64,000 bases of DNA from Streptomyces tuirus (lineage in GTDB: Bacteria; Actinomycetota; Actinomycetes; Streptomycetales; Streptomycetaceae). Where the stretch lies: the NCBI RefSeq assembly GCF_014701095.1, contig NZ_AP023439.1, positions 4,328,001 to 4,392,000 on the forward strand, written 5' to 3'. The notes beneath the pieces were generated by a model. The model did not search any database. It was not told where the DNA came from and saw only the letters and a list, made by a program, of their open reading frames with translations. Made by a program: the position numbers and the translations under genes. This document shows positions 56,651-64,000 of the stretch, one piece after another (the stretch's first letter is position 1; each line of letters opens with the position of its first letter).

Positions 56651-57894
56651 GCAGGACGGACTCCGACTGGCCCCCTCTGTGGCATGACGACCCGACGCCG
56701 GGCGACCCGGAGGAAGTGGCCGAACTGGGGCGCAAGTTGCGCAAGATGGCGGACATGATCGACGAGCAGTCGCGCGTCATCAAGGCACTCGCGTCCGTGG
56801 AGGGCTGGGACAGCGAGGCCGGTAAAGGCTTCCACGAGTTGGCCGGTGGCACGGCGGACAAGCTGAAGAAGTCCTTCGAGCGCTACGACGAGGCGGCCAA
56901 AGCCATCGGCGAGGACGTGCGCGAAGGGAGCTCGGACCAGTTCGCCAGCGAGATGCGCCGTGCGCAGCGCAAAGCCGACAAGGCGCTGAGCGACTATCGC
57001 GAAGCCAAGAGTGACCACGATCTCGCGGATCGTGAAGTGCAGAAGTACGACGACAAGTACCCGACGCACAACATACCGGCGGCAGAGAAGGACGACTACG
57101 ACCGCTGGGTCAAAAAGCGCTCAGAGGCGCTGCTGCGCATCGGCGGTGCCCGGAAAGATGTGAAGGACGCCAGGGAAATCTATGACGATGCGGGGGACAA
57201 GGCCGCTCGTCACATCAAGAACGTCGTGCATCACGATGACGTTCGGGACCCGGGCGGATTCATGAACTTCCTGGCCGACTGGGCGGATATGCTGTCGAAT
57301 ATCTCGGCAGTGCTGTCCGTGCTCGCGGTCATCTGCGCCTTCGTGCCGCCGCTGCAGTTCCTGACTCCCATTTTCGCCACCCTCGCCGTGCTGTCCAGCG
57401 CTGCCGCCCTCGCCGGTCACGCGTACGACATGTCGGTGCGCGGAGGGAAGGTCGACTGGCTGAAGCTGGGTGCCGACGCGCTGGGAATCCTGCCCGGATT
57501 GGGTGCGCTGAAGGGGTTCAGGGCCCTGACCGGGCTCAAGGGGCTGGCGAAAATCAAGGCATTCGGATCGCTGAAGACCATCGGGTCGTTCCGTGGCATG
57601 GCCGCGATGGACGGAATCGGACACGCCTTCTTGAACGGTGTCGGTGTCACGTTGACCAACAAGGTCCTGGGCAGGGTGGCGCGCAACGAGCTCGTCGACG
57701 GCAGGAAGGTCACGGCTGTCATCAAGGGCACCGGCCTCGCGAGCGCCTTGCACAGAATGATCGGCGGCGAGAACGGCGAGCGCACCGGATACCAGGAGCC
57801 GGAGACGGCCAAGCCCACTCCCATGCCGTCTCCCTCACCCGGCCCCGCCCCGAGCGTCTCGCCCAAGGCGTTCAACACGGCTCTGGCGGCGTAG
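56647..57894 (+). CDS. Putative T7SS substrate, module 1
   Basis: The 415-residue protein has an N-terminal T7SS-signal-type helical domain (residues 1-95: LWHDDPTPGDPEEVAELGRK, then GWDSEAGKGFHELAGGTADK), a long coiled-coil (95-200), hydrophobic helices (about 215-262) and a Pro/Ser-rich tail. It resembles large LXG/WXG-type proteins that form heterodimers with small partners. The C-terminus lacks a known toxin domain, so it could be a structural or translocated protein. The gene at 61755-63056 encodes its paralog. Confidence 0.75.
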   Translation: MSRTDSDWPPLWHDDPTPGDPEEVAELGRKLRKMADMIDEQSRVIKALASVEGWDSEAGKGFHELAGGTADKLKKSFERYDEAAKAIGEDVREGSSDQFASEMRRAQRKADKALSDYREAKSDHDLADREVQKYDDKYPTHNIPAAEKDDYDRWVKKRSEALLRIGGARKDVKDAREIYDDAGDKAARHIKNVVHHDDVRDPGGFMNFLADWADMLSNISAVLSVLAVICAFVPPLQFLTPIFATLAVLSSAAALAGHAYDMSVRGGKVDWLKLGADALGILPGLGALKGFRALTGLKGLAKIKAFGSLKTIGSFRGMAAMDGIGHAFLNGVGVTLTNKVLGRVARNELVDGRKVTAVIKGTGLASALHRMIGGENGERTGYQEPETAKPTPMPSPSPGPAPSVSPKAFNTALAA

Positions 57895-57925
57895 GCCGCG
57901 GAGATTGTCCAGGAGGGCAGATGCT

Positions 57926-58519
57926 GTGAACGACGATGACGAGCTCAAGGAACGGGAGTTCATCGGGCGGCGGGGTGGCGATGTCGCCACCCTGGTCAGC
58001 GGTTCGGTGATCGCTGCCGTACCCGAGGCGAATCGAGCCGCGGAGCAGGCAGGGCAGGAGCTGCGGTTCGACTTCCTCGACGACCGGGCCGTGCTGACCA
58101 TGCTGCACCGACGCCATGGCGACGAAGAGGACATGTTCAAGGCGGGCTTTGCGCATGGCGTGCCCTTGGCTCTCGTGGGCTTCGGGGCCGTGCTCTATTG
58201 GGCCGGTGTGGCGCAGTACTGGGAGACCGCAGCTCCCCGCAACGCCTATCTGGCGGTCGCCATCACCGTCGTGGTGACTCAGCTCTTCTTCTTCGTGCGC
58301 GGCGCGATGTCGCACTGGGGCGACCCGGTCCGGCAGAACCTGCGGGCCCGGGCGGCGGCCTACCGGAAGATCGCCCACATCGCTCGACGGGGAGGGGCGG
58401 ACATCCCCGCCCACTATCCGCACTACGGGCCCTACCCCTTCGCGGCGACCTTTCGCCCTGAGGTGGACGACCGCGAACAGTCCGGGAGCAAGAAGGCAGA
58501 TGACCACGGAGACCGTTGA
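57926..58519 (+). CDS. Two-helix membrane protein of T7SS module 1
   Basis: The 197-residue protein has two hydrophobic helices (about residues 77-97 and 106-126: LALVGFGAVLYWAGVAQYW, AYLAVAITVVVTQLFFFVRG), an acidic N-terminus and a positive cytoplasmic-like C-terminus. Function is unknown; in module 2 the membrane protein at 61289 occupies the same place but is not clearly related in sequence. AGGAGGGC lies eight bases before the GTG at 57926. The stop overlaps the next gene. Confidence 0.68.
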   Translation: MNDDDELKEREFIGRRGGDVATLVSGSVIAAVPEANRAAEQAGQELRFDFLDDRAVLTMLHRRHGDEEDMFKAGFAHGVPLALVGFGAVLYWAGVAQYWETAAPRNAYLAVAITVVVTQLFFFVRGAMSHWGDPVRQNLRARAAAYRKIAHIARRGGADIPAHYPHYGPYPFAATFRPEVDDREQSGSKKADDHGDR

Positions 58520-59168
58520 CGAAGCCCGGCGCAGCCTCACGGAGGCCGGTGGCATAGAGGTCCGCTGGATCATGCCGGAGGGTTTCCTCGAGCTGCCCTT
58601 CGAGGCGGACGACCTGGATGAGCTGGCCGAGCAACTGATCGAGCTGGCCAAGCAGGCGTTGCCCGGTGCCGACGAGGAAGTGCAGGTGCAGTACGCCGCG
58701 ATGTGCGCGGCGCACTACGACGAGTTCATCGAGTCGGGGGTGCAGTACGCCGGCTTCGTCACCACGGAGGTCGACGGCGTCCGCTGCACCGCCACGGTGA
58801 ACGTCAGCCTCCTGGACCTCGACGAGCGAGCCGGCGCCAATCCGGCGGGCTTCATCGCGACCACGATGCGGCACCTGGAGCTCGGAGAGATCGGCGAAGT
58901 GCAGCTGCCCTGCGGCCCCGCGGTGACGTGCGTGGGCAGCCGGTCCTCCCACATCGACGGCACTCTGACGCAGTCGGGCCGGGACGAGCCGATCTGGACG
59001 TCGTTCATACAGGCCCAGATCCCCCTGAACAACGGGACCGTGCTCCTGCTCGAGATGGGCACGCCGACCGTCGAAGGGTGGGACGTCTTCTCCGCCATGT
59101 TCGCCGGCATCGTGAAGAGCGTCCGCCTCTTCGACAACGACGGAGCTCCGCTGGTGATGCCGGGGTGA
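58500..59168 (+). CDS. Cytosolic T7SS-associated protein, PsbP/Mog1-like, module 1 first copy
   Basis: The 222-residue protein begins with the pattern IEVRWIMPEGFLELPFE, continues with a helix (LDELAEQLIELAKQALPGAD) and beta segments (YAGFVTTEVDGVRCTATVNV), and ends TVLLLEMGTPTVEGWDVFSA with MFAGIVKSVRLF. This pattern (W/F-x-x-LP, helix, sheet, TP...F...I..S) resembles the Mog1/PsbP-type alpha-beta fold and is shared with the genes at 59165 and 60609. The start overlaps the previous gene by 20 bases. Confidence 0.6.
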   Translation: MTTETVDEARRSLTEAGGIEVRWIMPEGFLELPFEADDLDELAEQLIELAKQALPGADEEVQVQYAAMCAAHYDEFIESGVQYAGFVTTEVDGVRCTATVNVSLLDLDERAGANPAGFIATTMRHLELGEIGEVQLPCGPAVTCVGSRSSHIDGTLTQSGRDEPIWTSFIQAQIPLNNGTVLLLEMGTPTVEGWDVFSAMFAGIVKSVRLFDNDGAPLVMPG

Positions 59169-59682
59169 AGGAAGCGGCAGCAGGCGATACCTCACCGGCG
59201 ACGGGAGTACCCAGTGACTACAAACTGCTGGTGCCGCGCGAGTGGTTCCGTGTCGACCTCATGCGGGACCGCTGGCGCTCCCAGCTCAAGACGTTCGTCG
59301 ACCGCCAGTCGGAGGGCCGGACCGTTCCCGCGGAACTCAAGCGGGACGTCTGGACCACCCTGCGCAATACCGCGGAGGCCGGCCGGGCACGCGGGGCCAT
59401 GGAGTTCTTCCTCCTGACGACCTCCCGGGACGGCGGCCTCCCCGCCTCGCTCCTGGTGTCCCTGCTGCCTCTGGGCGATACCCCCGCCGACCCGGAGGAG
59501 TACGCGGCGTGGCTCGAACTGCGAGAGCCTGAAGGGGCAGGGCGGCGACAGGTGTCGGTGGTGGACCTTACGGCGGGGCCGGCTACCTGACGCTCTCCTT
59601 CTCGTCTCCGCTCACCGGGATGGCCGGTCCGATGGAGCGCTTGTGCGACGCCATCGCGGGGTCGTTGCGGTGGGTGGAGTGA
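59165..59682 (+). pseudogene. Paralog of the 60609 protein, frameshifted at the 3-prime end
   Basis: Translation from the GTG at 59165 (GTGA overlap with the previous stop) gives DYKLLVPREWFRVDLMRDRW, aligned with the family in the other module, up to VVDLTAGPAT at 59590. From there the family C-terminus continues in another frame: GYLTLSFSSPLTGMAGPMER with LCDAIAGSLRWVE, ending at 59682. The two parts are out of phase near 59575, and a segment of about 30 residues present in the paralog is missing. Decay or a sequencing error would give this picture; the missing segment favours decay. Confidence 0.75.
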
Positions 59683-59745
59683 CGTAAGGGGCCGCCTGCA
59701 GACTTCGGAAGGACGACGAGGCGCGACGGCTTTGGAATCGCCGGA

Positions 59746-59964
59746 GTGAGTCTCTGCCTGGTGGCCGGCGCGGGCGTGGTCCTGCTGCTCATGGGTCTGT
59801 GGAAGCGGTTCGTTGCGGGACCGTCCCGACGCCCGTGGAGCTGTCCGGAGGACCTGGGGCATTCGGTGGAGTCCTCGGTGCTGTCACCGCGCCAGGGGCG
59901 GCGGAGGGCTGCGCCGCGCCCCCGGCGTCTCGGGTGGGATCCGCCTGGCACGCGGAGGTCATGA
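59746..59964 (+). CDS. Possible small membrane protein
   Basis: The GTG at 59746 opens a 72-residue frame with one hydrophobic helix (SLCLVAGAGVVLLLMGLWKRF) and a basic tail. There is no Shine-Dalgarno sequence. The tail has no protein-like pattern and overlaps the end of the minus-strand gene. It may be the remains of the membrane protein gene of a T7SS module. Confidence 0.3.
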   Translation: MSLCLVAGAGVVLLLMGLWKRFVAGPSRRPWSCPEDLGHSVESSVLSPRQGRRRAAPRPRRLGWDPPGTRRS

Positions 59965-60612
59965 GGACTTCCAGGTATCGGCTTCCTCATCCGGGCTGAT
60001 CCGGATGGTGCGGGCGAATTCGTCGACATCGTCGAGAGCCCGGAGGATCCTGCCGGCGTCGGGATCGGCCAGGATGATCAGGACGTCCGCGGCTTCCTCG
60101 CCCTTCTCGTAGCGCCAGGCGTAACGGAGTCCGACGTGCACCTCGTTGCTGTCGTCGTCCTGGTAGTAGCGCAGCACCCGCAAGCCGGCTCCCAGGTGCG
60201 GAGAGTCGAAGTCCTCGACGATGGGGGGCTCGACGGTGTAACTCGCATCGGCATGGGTGAGCTCCCGCAATGCCGTTTCCCGGTCTTCGCCCTCCTCGAT
60301 CTGCACCAGATCGACATACGCCGGAAGCGGGATCTCCCGAGGGTGCGGGAGATGGAGGAAGACCTCGAAGTCCGGAAAGGCCGCGGGGGCCCTGAGGGCG
60401 TACATCAACAGGATGTTGGTCAGCAGGTCGACTTCGCCCGGCTCTGGCTTCTCCGACGAAAAATCCGCCCAGAGACCCTCGGCGAAGTAGCGTGCCCACG
60501 CCTCAGGCGTCTGTGCCTCCTCGACGTCCTCAAGGCCAGGCTCCGGCCACATGAGCGGGATGCGGATCCAGGGGGCCAGATCCATAACGTGCTTGACGTT
60601 GAGCCAGCTCAC
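59959..60612 (-). CDS. Hypothetical acidic protein of T7SS module 2
   Basis: The 217-residue protein starts MSWLNVKHVMDLAPWIRIPL with a GTG that overlaps the previous stop by GTGA. It is acidic and predicted mixed alpha/beta, with GLRVLRYYQDDDSNEVHVGL and WRYEKGEEAADVLIILADPD, and ends in a segment that resembles the PsbP-like C-terminus (ILRALDDVDEFARTIRI). It is the last gene of module 2, so it could be the immunity or chaperone component. Inference only. Confidence 0.6.
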   Translation of the reverse strand: MSWLNVKHVMDLAPWIRIPLMWPEPGLEDVEEAQTPEAWARYFAEGLWADFSSEKPEPGEVDLLTNILLMYALRAPAAFPDFEVFLHLPHPREIPLPAYVDLVQIEEGEDRETALRELTHADASYTVEPPIVEDFDSPHLGAGLRVLRYYQDDDSNEVHVGLRYAWRYEKGEEAADVLIILADPDAGRILRALDDVDEFARTIRISPDEEADTWKSS

Positions 60613-61292
60613 TCATAACTCCATCTGAACGTGCCGACCACCGCGTCGAACAACTCGACCAGCACGCCGGTGAACTCACTTTCCAGATCGCCGTCACCTG
60701 GTGTGGAGAAGCTGATGCTGATCCAGCGACCGGGACCGTCGGCCACGGGGAGCACATACTCGACCCGCCGCGTCGGCAGGGCGGTCTGCCGTACGGCTTC
60801 GGGGGCGGAACTCAGCTCCTCCTCGGCAGGGGCGGAACGGTAGGCGCGGCGGAGCGCGGGAGCCCCTGCCACCTCGACCTCCGTCGCCGTTCCGTCGGGG
60901 ACGCCTTCGTCGGCCAGTTGAGCGATCACTGCCTGTGGAGGAACCGCATGGTCTTGGCCGATCGGCATCTCGGCAACGATGAAAGAGGCCATGAGGAAGA
61001 TGCCCCCGCGTGGGAGCACCGGAAGGTAAAGGTCAAGGCCGCCGTTTCTCCTGGCTGCACGGGCCTGCTTCTCCATCTGGCGACGCATGTCCAGTCGGAA
61101 GCGCATCGCCTCGTCCCGGGGAATGCCTTCCGGGACTTGCCCCATGTGTGAGAAGAGGACATTCTCGAGCGCTTCCTTGGTGCCCTCGCGCAGGGGGATG
61201 CGAACCCAACCGGGCGGCAGGACGAGCTCATAGCCGCGGGGAGCGGCCAGCTTGACGGGGGATGGCTGTTGCTCCAGATCGGACGTACTCAC
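60609..61292 (-). CDS. PsbP/Mog1-like protein of T7SS module 2
   Basis: The 227-residue protein carries YELVLPPGWVRIPL at the start, then a long helical segment (RFRLDMRRQMEKQARAARRN), GIFLMASFIVAEMPIG, and the C-terminal sequence WISISFSTPGDGDLESEFTG with ELFDAVVGTFRW. The last segment is typical for Mog1/PsbP/LpqN-type folds. It is paralogous to the frameshifted gene at 59165. The GTG at 61292 overlaps the upstream stop by GTGA. Cytosolic; function unknown. Confidence 0.62.
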   Translation of the reverse strand: MSTSDLEQQPSPVKLAAPRGYELVLPPGWVRIPLREGTKEALENVLFSHMGQVPEGIPRDEAMRFRLDMRRQMEKQARAARRNGGLDLYLPVLPRGGIFLMASFIVAEMPIGQDHAVPPQAVIAQLADEGVPDGTATEVEVAGAPALRRAYRSAPAEEELSSAPEAVRQTALPTRRVEYVLPVADGPGRWISISFSTPGDGDLESEFTGVLVELFDAVVGTFRWSYE

Positions 61293-61678
61293 GCGCCTGC
61301 CTGCTTCTTGAGCTGCCGGTCGGCCACCAGGATCGTGAGGGAGGAGAGCACCGAGATCACGGCGAGCCAGCTGTAGCCGAGGGCCGCGAATACGTTCGGG
61401 AGCAGGAAGAGGCAGGAGACAATCTTGATCACCTGGGAGAAGTTGGCACCCCTCCTCGGGTCGCGGATCAGCTCCCGATTGTTGATGAACAGGAGCAGCA
61501 TCAAGACGGGTGCCACCATCATCGGCCAAGCTGCGTAACCTTTGGTGAGCCAGTCCACCCCTCCATACTTGCTTCCAAGGTCCTGGAAGGCGAAGCATAG
61601 GATCGGCACCAAGGTGAACGCGGCAAGGAATTTCATGGCCCGAGACTCTTCCGGGCTTTTCGCCGGTACTGTTGCCAC
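61289..61678 (-). CDS. Membrane protein of T7SS module 2
   Basis: The 129-residue protein has four hydrophobic segments (FLAAFTLVPILCFAFQ, YAAWPMMVAPVLMLLLFIN, VIKIVSCLFLLPNVFAALGY, LAVISVLSSLTILVA). It occupies the same place in the module as the two-helix protein at 57926. The GTG at 61678 is preferred because GGAG occurs nine bases upstream; a TTG at 61693 and an ATG at 61636 are alternatives. It overlaps the next gene by GTGA. Confidence 0.68.
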   Translation of the reverse strand: MATVPAKSPEESRAMKFLAAFTLVPILCFAFQDLGSKYGGVDWLTKGYAAWPMMVAPVLMLLLFINNRELIRDPRRGANFSQVIKIVSCLFLLPNVFAALGYSWLAVISVLSSLTILVADRQLKKQAGA

Positions 61679-61754
61679 TATCTCCCACTCCAAAAGGAAA
61701 CTTGCTTCACATCTTGTTGTGTGCGGTCTCTGCGGGTCGAACCTAGCGCAGGAG

Positions 61755-63056
61755 TCACCAGCGACTCCCTACTTCACGTGTCAGAACATCCTTGGCATCT
61801 CCATAAGCGTCCCCGCCAAGCTTTTCTCCGGCCTTGTCGCCGAGATCTACGAAGGTAGCTGCTCCGTAGTTCAAGCGAAAATTCCTTACGGCTTTGTCAG
61901 TTGCATCGGCCGCCGCCCGCACGCTGGCATTCCCGCCGAACTCGGCCCGCATCGCCTTGGCGAACTTGGAGGCGCTGGCGACCTCCCCCTCGCCGCTCAG
62001 CAGGCGGTCCAGCCGGGTCGTCCCGGGTCGCGTTTCCTTCGCCCCGATCTGACGCAGCGCATCCTTCGCGCGCACTGCTTTCGCGCCGCGGGCCGAGTCG
62101 GCACCGTATCGCATGACGTTCTTGTCGAGCAGCTTGCGCAGATTCGTGTAGCGCTGGAACCGCCCCGCCCTACTGGCGGTCTTGAGCGTCGTCGCTGCCG
62201 CCTTCACACCCTTCATCGCGATGCTGCCGAATCCCAGCGTCGCCAGCGCGAAGACGTCCATGGCGACGTCCGCCCAGTTCCCGTCACCGGAGAGGGCGAG
62301 CAACGTGTGCCCGACGCCGACAAGTGCCGTGAGACTGAGGGTGGTTACCGTGATGAGAGTCGCCAGCCAGCCGACCGGTGTGAAGAGGAGGGCGATGACC
62401 CCGATGATGGTCGCGGCCCAACTCAGTACTTCGATGACGCTCTTGATGGTATCCGCGTGCTCGTGCACCCAGTCCTTGAAGTTCTCCCACTTGCTGTCCT
62501 TGATGACATCCGAGATGTCAGCGCCGATGTTCTTGGCGTAGTACTGGGCACGGGAGTTGCGGTCGGAGATGACCTGGTTGAGCTGCTTGTGGTACGACGC
62601 CAGGTGGCTGTTGGGATCGGACTCCTCCGACGACTTGTTGTCGCCGTCTTTGCCGTCCTTCTTGGCCTCGGCTTCCTTCTTCTTCACCTCGGCAGCGTGT
62701 TCCTCGTCAGCCTGCTTCGCGGCTCGGAGGACGCCGTCGGCCCGCTCCTGGAAGCCCTCCAGCTCGTTGGCCCAACTGCCGAGGTCGCCCACCACGCGTT
62801 CGTAGCGACCCGCTGTCTCGCGGAAGCGCTTCTCAAGGTCGCCGGACTTCTCGCGGATCTTGTCGGCGTACTTGCCCTGCAGGGCGTCGCCGTCAGCGGC
62901 CTTGCGTAGGATGCCGGCCTGGTCGCGGAGGGTCGAGGCGAGGTCCTTCATTCTGCGGACCTCGTCTCGGATGTCCTCCGGATCGCCGGGGATCGGGTCC
63001 TTCTCCGCCAGCGGATGCCAGTCGACCGGTCGGCGTTTTCCCTTACCTGTGCCCAT
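61755..63056 (-). CDS. Putative T7SS substrate, module 2
   Basis: The 433-residue protein is a paralog of the module 1 substrate. It has an N-terminal T7SS-signal-like domain (DWHPLAEKDPIPGDPEDIRD and ALQGKYADKIREKSGDLEKR), a charged coiled-coil (about residues 90-180), two hydrophobic helices near 212-262 (SWAATIIGVIALLFTPVGWL), and a C-terminal helical part of about 150 residues ending REVGSRW. No known toxin motif was seen. It lies three bases after the stop of the small partner gene. Confidence 0.75.
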   Translation of the reverse strand: MGTGKGKRRPVDWHPLAEKDPIPGDPEDIRDEVRRMKDLASTLRDQAGILRKAADGDALQGKYADKIREKSGDLEKRFRETAGRYERVVGDLGSWANELEGFQERADGVLRAAKQADEEHAAEVKKKEAEAKKDGKDGDNKSSEESDPNSHLASYHKQLNQVISDRNSRAQYYAKNIGADISDVIKDSKWENFKDWVHEHADTIKSVIEVLSWAATIIGVIALLFTPVGWLATLITVTTLSLTALVGVGHTLLALSGDGNWADVAMDVFALATLGFGSIAMKGVKAAATTLKTASRAGRFQRYTNLRKLLDKNVMRYGADSARGAKAVRAKDALRQIGAKETRPGTTRLDRLLSGEGEVASASKFAKAMRAEFGGNASVRAAADATDKAVRNFRLNYGAATFVDLGDKAGEKLGGDAYGDAKDVLTREVGSRW

Positions 63057-63059
63057 CGG

Positions 63060-63374
63060 TCAGTTTCCCCCGTTCTGGCTGTGCTTTTTCTCGCTCGCCT
63101 TCTTGAGGTCGAGGTCCAGCTTTTCGAAGCTCTTGAGTGAGGTCTCTACTTGCTTGCCCAAGTCCTCGACGTTTTCGAGGAGTTCACGTCGATAGTTGTC
63201 CCAGTTGCTGACGAACTCGTTCATCTTTCCGGAGATGCTCTCATGGCCCCAGATGTCATGAATGTCGGAACGATGCTTATCGATGCCTTTGAGGGCTCTT
63301 TTGATGTCCCTGAGATTTGTCTTCGAAGACTCCAGAAGTTTGTAGTCGACCACCAGGCGGTCGTGCTCCCCCAT
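63060..63374 (-). CDS. Small helical WXG100-like protein, module 2
   Basis: The 104-residue protein starts MGEHDRLVVDYKLLESSKTN with an ATG five bases behind GGAGGG (63374). It has two long helices around DIWGHESISGKMNEFVSNWD, in which the WG takes the place of WxG, and a Lys-rich tail. It precedes the large substrate gene by three bases on the minus strand, as the module 1 copy does on the plus strand. The ATG at 63404 in the same frame has no binding site. Confidence 0.75.
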   Translation of the reverse strand: MGEHDRLVVDYKLLESSKTNLRDIKRALKGIDKHRSDIHDIWGHESISGKMNEFVSNWDNYRRELLENVEDLGKQVETSLKSFEKLDLDLKKASEKKHSQNGGN

Positions 63375-64000
63375 GGGTCCCTCCATCTGTACGTGCGTCG
63401 TCAAAAATACTCTTGTGCGGGTTCAACCCGCTGGCACAGTCACCGCAAACGCCTCCCCGCTCGTCAGGGCGCAGTCCCTGGGCCTTGCTCGTGAATGTGG
63501 GCACCCAATGATGTGCGGGGCCGGATCGGGCAGCACCGCCGCCGGTCACGGCCGACACCGGTCGTCGCAGGTCCGTGACCTGCCAGTGGCGGACCGCGCC
63601 TGTAATCGGTCAGCGGTCGGCGGTCGTGCACGCCCAGGCGGTGGCGCCGAGCGTCTGGCCGAACGGTCCGTGGCGTGAGCCGTAACGGAGAGCCTGTGGC
63701 GGACGCGGTGGCGGGCGGAACTGCAGACGGCGTATCAAGTGACTCACCCCGAGAGCGAGAACGGTGTGCCAGGTACGCCGACGGTATCTGTTGGGTTCCG
63801 CGGTCTGTCGGGCAGAGCCTCTCGGTGAAGGGGGTGATTCCTGTGCTTGCGGGTGGAGTTGGGGGTGTGCATAGGCGGCGCGTCATCTTCTTCGAGACGT
63901 GAAGCTGGTGAAGGTTCGGTGACGCGGGCGATCCTCCATGTGAAGGGGTCTCCGCACGGATCACACGACCGTACCGGTCCTGATAGGCGTTTCGGTGAAC
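63375..64000. other. Right-hand end without confident genes
   Basis: About 626 bases. Open frames occur on both strands (for example a 75-codon plus-strand frame 63675-63902 starting MSRNGEPVADAVAGG), but none has recognisable protein content. The region should hold the promoter of the module 2 operon on the minus strand. Base composition is less skewed than in the genes on the left. Confidence 0.4.

Noticed and set aside
63675..63902. Plus-strand frame of 75 codons at the right end
   Set aside because: Could be the end of a decayed gene, but no family and no binding site support it.
63464..63964. Minus-strand frame of 166 codons at the right end
   Set aside because: Pro/Arg/Thr-rich with no protein pattern and no binding site.
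1..64000. Search for tRNA, rRNA, riboswitch and CRISPR arrays
   Set aside because: No cloverleaf, rRNA-like or repeat-spacer pattern was recognised by reading; a covariance-model scan was not possible here.

Overview
The window looks like a piece of a Streptomyces chromosome. It is very GC-rich with strong G/C third-position bias, uses many GTG starts and ATGA/GTGA stop-start overlaps, and carries actinomycete-typical families (XRE-DUF5753/DUF397 pairs, DUF6087, DUF7848, DUF6232, DUF4229, futalosine-pathway menaquinone genes, system II cytochrome c maturation). No rRNA, tRNA, CRISPR array, integrase or replication origin was recognised. The gene order from hemL rightwards (phosphatase, NodB-like lipoprotein, TlpA-CcdA-ResB-CcsB, then mqnL-mqnP-mqnM-Lrp-mqnE, symporter, csp, mqnA, kinase, FHA-EccC) is what I remember of the Streptomyces core chromosome.

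Layout. 1-5360 is an accessory stretch, mostly on the minus strand: a partial YaaC-like gene, an NDT-like protein, an unknown protein, two tandem AbiTii-domain membrane proteins, a GNAT acetyltransferase and an XRE-TPR regulator. 5610-9315 runs rightwards and holds a complete graspetide (ATP-grasp-modified RiPP) locus tgmA-tgmB-tgmC followed by DUF6087. 9420-18469 is core: hemL, a histidine phosphatase and the cytochrome c maturation operon. 18485-29375 is accessory again: a condensation-domain protein, cytosine deaminase with a double-HTH MerR regulator, an APH-like kinase, a UvrA-like remnant, a ferritin-like protein with an unknown partner, an XRE/DUF397 pair, an AAA-ATPase/DUF4276 pair that may be a phage-defence module, and two DUF6232-type genes sharing a short motif.

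29404-38516 is the menaquinone region (UbiD-, UbiA- and UbiX-like genes, Lrp regulator, mqnE), followed by udgX, a GNAT, DUF4229 and a DAACS symporter preceded by a 33-codon Cys-containing leader ORF. 38704-42642 holds a TetR regulator with MaoC and FabG-like genes and a divergent thiolase gene wrecked first by a MITE and then by a TnpB-type remnant. 42981-49111 has an acyl-CoA synthetase, a sugar-binding lipoprotein, a methyltransferase, cold-shock protein and mqnA. 49205-49990 is a decayed Ser/Thr kinase gene.

50040-63374 is a type VII secretion-like region. A 1547-residue EccC/EssC-type ATPase with an N-terminal FHA domain stands next to a WXG100 protein. Two convergent modules with matching gene order follow (small helical protein, large putative T7SS substrate, membrane protein, cytosolic PsbP/Mog1-like proteins). 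One module carries a frameshifted gene. No EccB/EccD/EccE/MycP genes are visible, so this is either an orphan or a minimal system. The best candidates for undescribed biology are the mirrored T7SS modules, the tandem AbiTii genes, the shared motif of the DUF6232 pair and the graspetide product.
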